A stretch of DNA of 64,000 bases, taken from contig JAJTFA010000006.1 of assembly GCA_021299635.1 (NCBI GenBank), positions 62,001-126,000 of the forward strand, read 5' to 3'. Shown here in pieces: positions 35,560-44,000 of this stretch (positions are counted from its first letter, which is position 1; each line of letters starts with the position of its first letter). The position numbers were made by a program, and so were the translations under genes. This DNA is from Sphingobacteriales bacterium (lineage in GTDB: Bacteria > Bacteroidota > Bacteroidia > UKL13-3). The notes beneath the pieces were generated by a model. That model saw only the letters and a program-made list of their open reading frames with translations. It was not told where the DNA came from and searched no databases.

Positions 35560-36326
35560 TTTTTATTTCTATGTTGTTCAATAATACTTGCCGAAATCAA
35601 TTCATACAATTGCCTGTATTGCACATGTTCTCGAAGCAGCTGCAAATGCATATCAATGGTTTCCATATCACCTCTTACAGCAGGCCCCGTTTGCACCTCA
35701 GCAGGTAATTGGTGCTGAATGTTTTGTGCAGTTTGGACAATAAGTGGTTTAAGCAAATCAAAAGATAATCCATGTGTTTGCAAAATATCATTGGCAACTG
35801 CGTATAGATGATTGGTGAAATTATTGGAAAATACTGCAGCAAGGTGCGCCATTTGACGTTCATGCAATTTAACCTCTGACACTTTTTGACTGATGAGCTT
35901 TGCCGTCTTTTTTAGCAATCTTATTGTTTCCTCATTGGAGGCTTCAAGAAGCAATGGCACTGTATTGAAATTAACATCCACTCCTGATTTTAGTGTTTGT
36001 AAAGGGTAAAAAACACCGCGATGCTTGTGCTTGGCCAAAGCATCCATGCCCAATATACCCGAAGTGTGAGCCACTGTGCCCGAGATATTAATTTGATTGC
36101 TAACCTCTGCAATGGCCTCATCCTTTACCGCTATTATGGTTAACTGCGTGTTAGCAGGTAGCTTATCAATATCATCAACCCATAAAGTATGAAATTTTGT
36201 GGCAAGTGCTTTAGCCTTGCGCTCATCTCTGGCATATACAGCCGTAATTTCTGCTCCGGCATGCTGCAGCGCAATGCCTAAGTGGGAAGCTACGTTGCCT
36301 GCTCCTATAATGGCAATCTTAATCAA
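35556..36326 (-). CDS. DUF2520 / Rossmann-like oxidoreductase family protein
   Basis: This 256-residue protein has an N-terminal Rossmann domain (IAIIGAGNVASHLGIALQHAGAEI) and a C-terminal helical DUF2520 domain (HLAAVFSNNFTNHLYAVANDIL, then TGPAVRGDMETIDMHLQLL). The architecture resembles short-chain F420/NADP-reductase and ketopantoate-reductase-like proteins. The reaction is unknown. It leads the operon with the KdsC-like and 'asparagine synthetase B'-named genes and is divergent from the desaturase. Confidence 0.9.
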   Translation of the reverse strand: MIKIAIIGAGNVASHLGIALQHAGAEITAVYARDERKAKALATKFHTLWVDDIDKLPANTQLTIIAVKDEAIAEVSNQINISGTVAHTSGILGMDALAKHKHRGVFYPLQTLKSGVDVNFNTVPLLLEASNEETIRLLKKTAKLISQKVSEVKLHERQMAHLAAVFSNNFTNHLYAVANDILQTHGLSFDLLKPLIVQTAQNIQHQLPAEVQTGPAVRGDMETIDMHLQLLREHVQYRQLYELISASIIEQHRNKK

Positions 36327-36427
36327 ATGTGATGGAGATTATAATGTGGTGGTGGCAAGGTACAGTGTATTTTATACATACACAAACTCTTTTTGTAATG
36401 CTGCGGGCGCCTTGTTTAAAAGTTCGA

Positions 36428-36458
36428 CTTGCTAAATTATTGTTAAACCATATCTTTG
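36428..36458 (+). promoter_or_regulatory. Promoter CTTG-N19-TATCTTTG before the desaturase
   Basis: CTTG at 36428-36431 and TATCTTTG at 36451-36458 are separated by exactly 19 bp, a strong match to TTTG-N19-TANNTTTG. Transcription would start near 36464. This puts all upstream in-frame ATGs (36329, 36344, 36398) outside the message and points to GTG 36482 as the start. Confidence 0.7.
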
Positions 36459-36481
36459 AAACAAATACATTAAATAAACAA

Positions 36482-37552
36482 GTGGCCAAAAACTTATCAT
36501 TCAGCAACGGGCATACACCCTTTACGCTGGAACTCAAGAAAAAAGTGGAAGCATATTTCACTGAAAACAAAATCAAACCTACAGGCACTTGGAAACTCTA
36601 TTCCAAAACGTTACTACTTTGCGGATTTGCAGTCTTCACTTATGTCATATTGCTATCAGGCATTGCTCCATCATGGGTTAATGTTATTTTTTGTGTGCTT
36701 ATGGGTTTAAACTTTGCAGCAATTGGTTTCAATGTAATGCACGATGGTGCACACGGCAGCTACAGCAGTAAAAAATGGGTAAATGACCTGATGAGCTACT
36801 CCCTGAATGCTCTGGGTGGCAGTTCGTTTTTATGGAAAGTTAAACACAATGTAATGCACCATGCCTACACCAATATTGAAGGGCATGATGATGATATAGA
36901 TATTAAACCTCTTATACGTACCAATACGCATCAGCCTCGTTACTGGTACCATAGTTATCAGCATATTTATTCCTTCGTCTTATACACCACCACATATATT
37001 ATTTGGATTGCCTTCCGAGATTTTAGCAAATACTTTAGCGGTAAGGTATCTAACCGCAAGTTTGCCAAAATGAAAACGTATGAACATATTGGTTTCTGGT
37101 CAAGTAAGGTATTGTATGCCTTATTGTTTTTGGTAATTCCAATTACCCTTGTTGGTTGGGCACATGCCTTAATTGGTTATTTAATTATTTGCGGAGTATG
37201 CGGACTGGTGCTAAGTATTGTATTTCAGTTGGCACATGTGGTGGAAGATTCTGATTTCCCTGTACCTGATGAGGATTCTCATAAAATAGAATCGAACTGG
37301 TTTGTACATCAACTCTCAACCACTGCTAATTTTGCTACCAAAAGCAAACTGGTTTCATGGTTTGTTGGTGGACTCAATTTTCAGGTAGAGCACCATTTGT
37401 TTCCTAAAATAAGCCATATCCACTACCCTGCCATTAATAAATTGGTAAAGGAGTTATGCGCTAAATACGATGTTAAATATATTGAGTACCCAACCGTGTT
37501 CAGGGCCATCAGAGCTCATGTGTCGCACCTGCGCATAGTAGGTTCTGCCTAA
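36482..37552 (+). CDS. Membrane fatty acid (acyl-lipid/acyl-CoA) desaturase
   Basis: This di-iron membrane desaturase of about 356 residues has three histidine boxes: HDGAHGSY, HNVMHHAYTN and QVEHHLFPKI. Two pairs of hydrophobic membrane segments flank the boxes (LLLCGFAVFTYVILL, WVNVIFCVLMGLNFAA and others). The N-terminus FSNGHTPFTLELKKKVEAYF resembles Bacteroidota linoleoyl-CoA-desaturase-like proteins. The open frame runs 51 codons further upstream, but those overlap the promoter. It converges on dnaE with only two bases between stops. Confidence 0.9.
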   Translation: MAKNLSFSNGHTPFTLELKKKVEAYFTENKIKPTGTWKLYSKTLLLCGFAVFTYVILLSGIAPSWVNVIFCVLMGLNFAAIGFNVMHDGAHGSYSSKKWVNDLMSYSLNALGGSSFLWKVKHNVMHHAYTNIEGHDDDIDIKPLIRTNTHQPRYWYHSYQHIYSFVLYTTTYIIWIAFRDFSKYFSGKVSNRKFAKMKTYEHIGFWSSKVLYALLFLVIPITLVGWAHALIGYLIICGVCGLVLSIVFQLAHVVEDSDFPVPDEDSHKIESNWFVHQLSTTANFATKSKLVSWFVGGLNFQVEHHLFPKISHIHYPAINKLVKELCAKYDVKYIEYPTVFRAIRAHVSHLRIVGSA

Positions 37553-37554
37553 TT

Positions 37555-40536
37555 TTAATCTATCTGCTTAAGCCTTGTGCTATGCACATAGCTGTCGCGG
37601 TTTGCCTCAGGCAGGCGCTCCATTTCCTGTACTTCTATATATAAAAAATCATACTCATTAATAAGTTTGCCTGTTATGCGGTAACAGCCTCTTCCGCGAA
37701 ACGGGAAAACCTTTGCCACCGGTGGAAAATGTACGGTATCTATCCATTGTCCGTTAAGGTCAAGAAAAGTTCCGAAGAACATGGCTTGTCCTGCAGATGT
37801 GGATGTACGTTTATGTGTAACATAATAGCCAACTATACAAACCACCTTGCCTTGCATATTTTTTAAATCGGCAGCTGTCAATGTTTCATCCAGGGTTGCC
37901 TTTAACAAGGTAAATGGATGAACCGTAACCGGAAATCCAATGAGTATCATTTCATCAAACACATGGTCGCCCACAAATTCTTCCAGCTCAGGCAAATCAA
38001 ACGGCTTATCTTCGGCAGCAAACAAATGCGGCATAGATACTAGAGGCCTTGCATGGTCAGCCAATACGTGTACTTCCCACAAAAGTATTTTACGGCTTTT
38101 ACCGGTAAACCGGAATGCGTCTGCACGTATCAGCAGGCGCATTTGCTCAATGGAAACAGGCAGACGTTTCATAAAATCAGCCAGACTTAAAAAAGCTCCG
38201 CCCTTTTTTCTCTCATCAGCAATAGCATACATTACCTGTTCTTCCAACTCTGCTATTAAATGAAACCCTAGCCAAATAGTTTTACCACTGATGCTACTCA
38301 ATGCTTCACTATGGTTTACGCAAGGCATTTCAATTTGGCCCCCATGTAAACGTGCTTCGTTCACATAAAATTCTTTTCGATAAAAGCCACCACCATTATT
38401 GAGTGTGGCCACCATATATTCCAACGGATAATGTGCCTTGAGATAAAGTGCCTGAAAACTCTCAACAGCATAGCTTGCCGAGTGGGCCTTTGAAAAAGCA
38501 AAGTTGGCAAAGCTTTCTATCTGAAACCAGATATCTTCAATAGTTTTCTCTGCATATCCTTTATTGCGGCAATTGGTAAAGAACGTATCTCGTACCCGCC
38601 AGAACTCGTTGCGCTGCTTAAATTTCCAACTCATGCCCCTGCGCAGGTAATCGGCATCAGCCAAACTTAAATCAGCGATTTTGTGAGCCACCTTAATTAC
38701 ATCTTCCTGATACACCATTACGCCATAGGTTTCTTTCAGCACGTCATACATTTCAGGCAGTGCTTCTTGCGCTTTTTGGCGCGCAGCAGGGTTGCGGTAT
38801 CGCTCAATATAAGCATTCATCATTCCGCTTTTAGATACTCCAGGACGGATGATGGAACTGGCTGCAACAAGCCTCAGGTAGTCATCGGCCTGCAGTTTGG
38901 TAAGCAGCATGCGCATGGCAGGACTCTCTATATAAAAACAACCCATGGTTTTTCCCTCACGCAGCAGTTGCTTTACGGGCTCATCATTCATAAACAAAGC
39001 CGTTTGGTGTATATCTACTTCCTCGTGCCGGTTTTGCCCTATAAAACCTAGGGTATCCTTAATTTTACCCAGTCCGCGCTGACTTAAAATATCAAACTTA
39101 TACAAACCAATATCCTCCGCTTCTATCATACTAAAATGGGTAGTGGCATATCCTTTGGGAGGCATAAAGGTGGCTGTGTATGCGTGAATAGGCTCCTCTG
39201 CTATTAGAAGGCCACTGGCATGAATGCTCAGGTGGCTTGGAAAATCCCGTAAATAATCGGCATAGCGCAGAATGAGTCGTGCGTTTTCATCATCAGGGCT
39301 ATGGGTGCGGGTTGCCTGCAGCTTGTTTATTTCATGAGCAGGTAAACCAAACACTTTTCCTAGTTCACGCACCACAGCATCAAACTGAAAGGTATTGTAT
39401 GATCCAAGTAATGCCGTGCGGTGCCTTCCAAAACGATCAAAGATATAACGTGTTATATCATCGCGGTCGGTCCAGGAAAAGTCAATGTCAAAATCTGGCG
39501 GAGTGCTGCGGTAAGGATTAATAAAACGTTCAAAATACAAATCAAGAGCAATGGGATCTACATCTGTAATGCGCAGCAGGTAGGCAAGAATACTATTGGC
39601 CCCGCTTCCGCGCCCTACATAGTAATAACCTTTATGCTGGGCATAACGCACAATATCCATATTAATTAAAAAGTAGGAGGCAAAATCCATCTGACTGATA
39701 ATGCGCAACTCCTTTTCTACCCTCGCATGCACATCAGGGCAAACCGCATTTCCGTAGCGATAAGCCATACCCTTTTCTGCTTCGGTCTTCAGTAACTCCA
39801 TATCGCCTGCAGCACTACCCGTGTAGCAGTGAAGATTTTTGTTGGCAAATTTTCCAAATTCAATATAAGCATGGCAGTTATTGAGTAACCTTTCCGTATT
39901 GCGCATAAGTATGGGATATTGCCTGTACATAGACTGCATCTCATCGGCTGAAGGTATAACAGCACCTGCATTTCCCTGTTCTGATTTGGGCAGCATACTT
40001 AATAAAGTATTGTTATCAATAGCACGTAGCAAGCGGTGGGCATTATAGCTGCGTTTATCGGTAAAACTCACCGTGTGCAACGCCACCATTTTTTTTTCAC
40101 CAACAGATTGCACAAGGTTGGTTTTAAGCAAATCTTGTGCACCTATTCCTACAAACTCATTAACGCGTAGCGACCTGCCAATGGCAGATGCAAAAGGATA
40201 AATAATAAATACATCCGGCATATCGGGTGCACATACATCAAATGGTAAGCCATGGTGCAGGTGGTAACTCAGGTGCTCATTGAGTTGTAATAATCCTCGG
40301 TTGTTTTGGGCAATGCCCACATATTGCATGTTTACTCCGTTGCGAAAATCAATACCCGGCTTTACCTCCAAACCAAAACCCGGAGCCAGCCTCAAGGCCT
40401 CAACCCATGCAGAAGTATTATTTATATCGGTAAGGGCAAGTGCCGTGTAGCCCTGCTGCTTGGCCATTGCCAGCAAGGCTTCTACCGATAAGGTACCGTA
40501 ACGTAAGCTAAAATAAGTATGACAGTTGAGTAACAT
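37555..40536 (-). CDS. DNA polymerase III alpha subunit, short DnaE (DnaE2/ImuC-like)
   Basis: This C-family polymerase of 993 residues is shorter than replicative DnaE. The N-terminal PHP domain is partly degenerate: the HxH motif reads NCHTYFSLRYG, and ALTDINN replaces the metal-binding DH. The palm has catalytic aspartates in PPDFDIDFSWTD. Further conserved segments include GRGSGANSILAYLLRITDVDP and FAFSKAHSASYA. A C-terminal OB fold (VVCIVGYYVTHKR) is present. Its length suggests the second, lesion-bypass polymerase of Bacteroidota. The usual partners ImuA and ImuB are not adjacent. ATG 40536 (MLLNCHTYFS) is preferred over an upstream extension. Confidence 0.88.
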   Translation of the reverse strand: MLLNCHTYFSLRYGTLSVEALLAMAKQQGYTALALTDINNTSAWVEALRLAPGFGLEVKPGIDFRNGVNMQYVGIAQNNRGLLQLNEHLSYHLHHGLPFDVCAPDMPDVFIIYPFASAIGRSLRVNEFVGIGAQDLLKTNLVQSVGEKKMVALHTVSFTDKRSYNAHRLLRAIDNNTLLSMLPKSEQGNAGAVIPSADEMQSMYRQYPILMRNTERLLNNCHAYIEFGKFANKNLHCYTGSAAGDMELLKTEAEKGMAYRYGNAVCPDVHARVEKELRIISQMDFASYFLINMDIVRYAQHKGYYYVGRGSGANSILAYLLRITDVDPIALDLYFERFINPYRSTPPDFDIDFSWTDRDDITRYIFDRFGRHRTALLGSYNTFQFDAVVRELGKVFGLPAHEINKLQATRTHSPDDENARLILRYADYLRDFPSHLSIHASGLLIAEEPIHAYTATFMPPKGYATTHFSMIEAEDIGLYKFDILSQRGLGKIKDTLGFIGQNRHEEVDIHQTALFMNDEPVKQLLREGKTMGCFYIESPAMRMLLTKLQADDYLRLVAASSIIRPGVSKSGMMNAYIERYRNPAARQKAQEALPEMYDVLKETYGVMVYQEDVIKVAHKIADLSLADADYLRRGMSWKFKQRNEFWRVRDTFFTNCRNKGYAEKTIEDIWFQIESFANFAFSKAHSASYAVESFQALYLKAHYPLEYMVATLNNGGGFYRKEFYVNEARLHGGQIEMPCVNHSEALSSISGKTIWLGFHLIAELEEQVMYAIADERKKGGAFLSLADFMKRLPVSIEQMRLLIRADAFRFTGKSRKILLWEVHVLADHARPLVSMPHLFAAEDKPFDLPELEEFVGDHVFDEMILIGFPVTVHPFTLLKATLDETLTAADLKNMQGKVVCIVGYYVTHKRTSTSAGQAMFFGTFLDLNGQWIDTVHFPPVAKVFPFRGRGCYRITGKLINEYDFLYIEVQEMERLPEANRDSYVHSTRLKQID

Positions 40537-40734
40537 AAAGATGGCAACTCTCACAAAATAAAGTAGCACCATACAGAGCAAAAAATATTGCTACAATCTT
40601 GCGCATGATTATTATACACAAAACATGTAATGCATTGCCGGTGTACAATAAAACAATATATGATGAAGTCTATAAAGGGATATTAGCTGCAGTATAATTT
40701 CATTTATTCGGCCGAAAACTGCATTTTTGTTGAG

Positions 40735-42408
40735 ATGCGTTTTACTTCCACCTTCGTTTTGCTACTCATAACTGCTCAAATACATGCGCAGGGCACCTAT
40801 ATTCCTTTGGGAAGTTATAGCCAGCATGTGCTCGACAGATTTGAAATTAAATCTGGTAAGCTTGCCACACCTGCGGAATTCAGCACAGCATCCAAATCTT
40901 ATCAGCGAAATCGGATTGCACTTTATATTGATAGTTTTGAAACACAGGGATTGAAACTGAGCAAGCAAGACTACTTTAACCTGGCCTATTTGCAAAACGA
41001 TAATTTTGAGTTTAGCAACAGTGAAAGTACGCGCAGCAGCAGAGCAATACTAAAGCATTTATATAAAAGCAAAGCAGCTTTATATCACCAAAAACAAAAA
41101 GATTTTACATTGGTGGTAAATCCAGTTGCCTATCTGCAGGCCGGATATGACAGCAGAAGCAAGGATCTGACCACACTTAATACCAGAGGCGTTGAAATGC
41201 GCGGTACAATTGGTAACAATATTGGCTTCTTTACCCATTTCAGTGATGAAATTTTTAAAATAAACAGTTGGGTAAACGACTTTTATATGGCAGAGGCGGT
41301 TATACCCGGAGCCGGTTTTTTAAAAACCACTGACTACAAAACATTTAATTATGGAAATGCCAGCGGTTATTTGGTGATACAAGCCAACCATTATATTGAT
41401 TTACAGTTTGGCCACGGAAGAAATTTTTTGGGCAATGGCTATCGCTCCTTGTTTATGTCTGATTTCAGTCGCGACCATTTATTTATGCGTGCCAACACCC
41501 GCATCTGGAAAATAAACTATACCAATATCTGGGGGCAGATGTATAACTATGTGGGAGGCGGCCAAAGTAAATTACCCAAACGCCATTATTATGCCACCAC
41601 CTATGCCAATGTAAATGTAACCAAACGCTTAAATATTGGCTTATTTCAAACCATATCCTTTCAACGCGATAGTGGTTTTTCCGATGGCGGTTATGACCTG
41701 CAATACCTTAATCCCATTATATTTTACAAACCCATTGAAAATGGCCTGAATAGCCCCGATAAGGCTCTGCTTGGTATGGACTTTAAATATAACTTTAAGC
41801 AGCACTTTTCTGTATACGGCCAATTTGCCATTTCAGAATTTGTGATGAGCAACGTATTGGCAAGAAATGGATGGTTTGGCAATAAACAGGCTATGCAACT
41901 CGGAATAAAATACATGGATGTGGCCAATATCAGCAATCTGGATTTACAGTTAGAAGCCAATATTGCTCGCCCGTATATGTACACTTCTTTTAATCCACGC
42001 AATGCATATGTAAATTTTAATCAAAACATGGCACACCCGCTTGGTGCAAACTTTTATGAATACATCGGCATTATCAGATATCAGCCTAACGAGCGCTTAA
42101 ACTTAAAAGCCACAGCCATCGTGGCCATTTACGGAAACGATACCAATGGCAGCAACTGGGGAAGAGACATTAGATTGAATTATCGTCTTTCTCAAAGAGA
42201 ATTCGGCAATACAATAGCGCAGGGGGTTAAAACCAATTTATACCTGGCCGATATGGTTGTAAGCTATATGCTTAAACATAATTTATTTGTTGATGTGCAA
42301 CTGCTTTACAGAAAAACCGAAAGTGAAATTTCCATTTTTAATTCAGAAACCCTTATGAGCTGTGTAGCATTAAGGTGGAATTTTGCCGAACGCAGGTGGG
42401 ATTTTTAA
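40735..42408 (+). CDS. Outer-membrane beta-barrel protein, RemB/Wzi-like
   Basis: This 557-residue outer-membrane protein has a signal peptide (MRFTSTFVLLLITAQIHAQG). After a helical N-terminal region it is made of alternating amphipathic strands (FTLVVNPVAYLQAGYD, IDLQFGHGRNFLGNGYRSLF, YDLQYLNPIIFYKPIE) and ends in RWDF with a terminal Phe, as barrels do. The pattern resembles capsule-assembly Wzi proteins and the gliding-motility protein RemB. I favour a RemB-like assignment from the GHGRNFLGNG and LQYLNPIIFY segments, without certainty. Its stop overlaps the stop of the convergent RluA-type gene. Confidence 0.68.
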   Translation: MRFTSTFVLLLITAQIHAQGTYIPLGSYSQHVLDRFEIKSGKLATPAEFSTASKSYQRNRIALYIDSFETQGLKLSKQDYFNLAYLQNDNFEFSNSESTRSSRAILKHLYKSKAALYHQKQKDFTLVVNPVAYLQAGYDSRSKDLTTLNTRGVEMRGTIGNNIGFFTHFSDEIFKINSWVNDFYMAEAVIPGAGFLKTTDYKTFNYGNASGYLVIQANHYIDLQFGHGRNFLGNGYRSLFMSDFSRDHLFMRANTRIWKINYTNIWGQMYNYVGGGQSKLPKRHYYATTYANVNVTKRLNIGLFQTISFQRDSGFSDGGYDLQYLNPIIFYKPIENGLNSPDKALLGMDFKYNFKQHFSVYGQFAISEFVMSNVLARNGWFGNKQAMQLGIKYMDVANISNLDLQLEANIARPYMYTSFNPRNAYVNFNQNMAHPLGANFYEYIGIIRYQPNERLNLKATAIVAIYGNDTNGSNWGRDIRLNYRLSQREFGNTIAQGVKTNLYLADMVVSYMLKHNLFVDVQLLYRKTESEISIFNSETLMSCVALRWNFAERRWDF

Positions 42409-43130
42409 TCGCCACTGTCAAATTTCTGTAGCTGCTTGATAAATACGTCAAAGTCCTTTGGGTAAGGTGCAATTATATCATATTGCTTACCATCCAGCTC
42501 AAACAATAAACGATAAGCATGCAGTGCCACTCTTTTCATCATACCCTGCTCCAATCCTTCTTTGCCGGTTTTAAAATTTCGTTTAAAATGTGATAACATT
42601 GGCACCTTACCTCCATAACTTGTATCTGAAACCAATGGAAAATTTTGAGAAGCCATATGTACCCGGATTTGGTGCAAACGCCCTGAAACAGGCTTACATT
42701 CAAGCAGGGTGTAGTGATTAAACGTTTGAATGGTGCTGATTATGGTTTCCGCTTTCTTGCCCTCTTTCACATCTACCTTTGCTAATCCGTTTTTGGTTAG
42801 AGATAGTGGCAGTAGAATAGATTTATTGCTTACCTGTAAGAAACCTCCCACCACTGCATGATATATTTTATCTACCTCTCTGGCTTCAAATTTCATGGCC
42901 ATTGCCCGATAGGTTGCTTCGTTTCTTGCAATAAGTAAAACCCCGCTTGTTTCTTTATCTATGCGGTGGCAGAGCTGTGCATCGGGTTCATATTTTTTTG
43001 CCATTGATATGATACTCGGCATCTGATTGCTGCGCTCATCGAGCGAAGAAATACCCGCAGGCTTATTGATGGCGATGAGGTTTTCATCCTCCATCAAAAT
43101 TAAATCTTTAAATGGCAAAAATTTACTCAT
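42405..43130 (-). CDS. RluA-family pseudouridine synthase
   Basis: This enzyme converts uridine to pseudouridine in rRNA or tRNA. The catalytic motif CHRIDKETSGVLLIA carries Asp58 (counting from ATG 43130). The N-terminal INKPAGISS and C-terminal SGRLHQIRVHMA are conserved RluA-family segments. No S4 RNA-binding domain is present; the protein is 241 residues. It could be RluA- or TruC-like; the target base cannot be told. The stop codon overlaps the upstream convergent barrel gene by three bases. Confidence 0.92.
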   Translation of the reverse strand: MSKFLPFKDLILMEDENLIAINKPAGISSLDERSNQMPSIISMAKKYEPDAQLCHRIDKETSGVLLIARNEATYRAMAMKFEAREVDKIYHAVVGGFLQVSNKSILLPLSLTKNGLAKVDVKEGKKAETIISTIQTFNHYTLLECKPVSGRLHQIRVHMASQNFPLVSDTSYGGKVPMLSHFKRNFKTGKEGLEQGMMKRVALHAYRLLFELDGKQYDIIAPYPKDFDVFIKQLQKFDSGD

Positions 43131-43319
43131 AGCATGCAAAGCTATCTTTTTTCAGGAGTCAATAGATGTTACGGTAAAAGAAACTTAAGTTAACCGTTTA
43201 TGTAGCCTGCCTCTTAGCTATCAGACTGTAATTAGTGGAATGCATGCACCAATATAACATCCGCTCTATCTGTATCTGGTTCTGGTAAACCAATTAGGGC
43301 TGCGCGCCCCGAACCCTCA

Positions 43320-43681
43320 GTTTCTTTTTTCTTGATAAAAAAGAAACCAAAAAATCAAGGGCTGTATGCCTTTTCGCTATCACTTACGTTTGTTGTATGC
43401 CACGCACCCCAAGCCGCTGCGCTCTTGGGTTGCTTACGCAAGGCCAACTGCCATACAACTGCTCTTACTGATTACGCGAAAATGCATAAGGCCCGGTCAT
43501 GCGGAATGAGCAAGAACCGGAAGTTTATAGCACGCGAGAGGACTCGCACAGTAGCGGGGAGTTGGGTTATACAAAAGCATGCAGCGGTAGGGCAAAAAGC
43601 ATTTGATGTGAGACCTGTGCCAAGACAAAACACCTTCGAAAATGAAGGTCTTTTGCAGCGCTTTTGGCCCCTCAAAAGCGC
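43320..43681. repeat. Non-coding element dense in inverted repeats (structured RNA or dispersed repeat)
   Basis: Within the gene-free stretch 43131-43694 lie at least five strong stems. One is an 11-bp perfect stem, 43320-43330 with 43337-43347, whose six-base loop CTTGAT is also complementary to ATCAAG at 43354-43359. An outer 8-bp stem, 43392-43399 with 43452-43459, encloses a 6-bp stem, 43408-43413 with 43424-43429. A 6-bp stem pairs 43632-43637 with 43644-43649. A 9-bp stem pairs 43658-43666 with 43673-43681. The stretch is richer in G+C than its surroundings. Long open frames cross it on both strands but lack any coding signature. It may be a dispersed intergenic repeat or a structured RNA. 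The part from 43140 to 43300 shows nothing clear. Confidence 0.55.
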
Positions 43682-43694
43682 GAAAGTAAATTAC

Positions 43695-43994
43695 TTATTT
43701 ATTCATAACATTTTCAGTAAAAGTAAAACCACTACGGCCATCTTGCTCCGCAAAATCAATTACCATACCGGCAAAAAAGAAAACCTCTCCGGGTGTATAA
43801 ATAACATCTAAACCATTAATTACAGCTACCTTGTCTTTATCGGTCTTCTCATCAAAACCAATGAGCAAACGTTTATTGGTTTCATTTTTTTGCCTAATAC
43901 CAATGCGCAGGTAATGCGTTTTGGGTATCATCAATGTTTTACGATAGCTTTCAATAGCGGCAATGGCAGTATGTGTAAACTTCACAATTTCCAT
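43695..43994 (-). CDS. IscA/HesB-fold protein lacking all cysteines
   Basis: This 99-residue protein aligns by eye to the A-type iron-sulfur carrier fold: HYLRIGIRQ, LLIGFDEK, VIYTPGEVFFFAGMVIDFAEQDGRSGFTF. In IscA/SufA three cysteines bind the cluster. Here the first lies where NETNKR is found, the C-terminal CxC is absent, and the protein has no cysteine at all. It therefore cannot be a classical cluster carrier. It follows pyrD by six bases and may be co-transcribed with it. The role is unknown; a structural or regulatory paralogue is possible. Confidence 0.78.
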   Translation of the reverse strand: MEIVKFTHTAIAAIESYRKTLMIPKTHYLRIGIRQKNETNKRLLIGFDEKTDKDKVAVINGLDVIYTPGEVFFFAGMVIDFAEQDGRSGFTFTENVMNK

Positions 43995-44000
43995 GAATAC

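Noticed and set aside
43332-43811. 159-codon open frame on the plus strand and a 67-codon frame on the minus strand (43472-43675)
   Set aside because: They cross the inverted-repeat element and the end of the IscA-fold gene, have no signal, domain or codon pattern like the neighbours, and are better explained by the GC-richer repeat being stop-poor.
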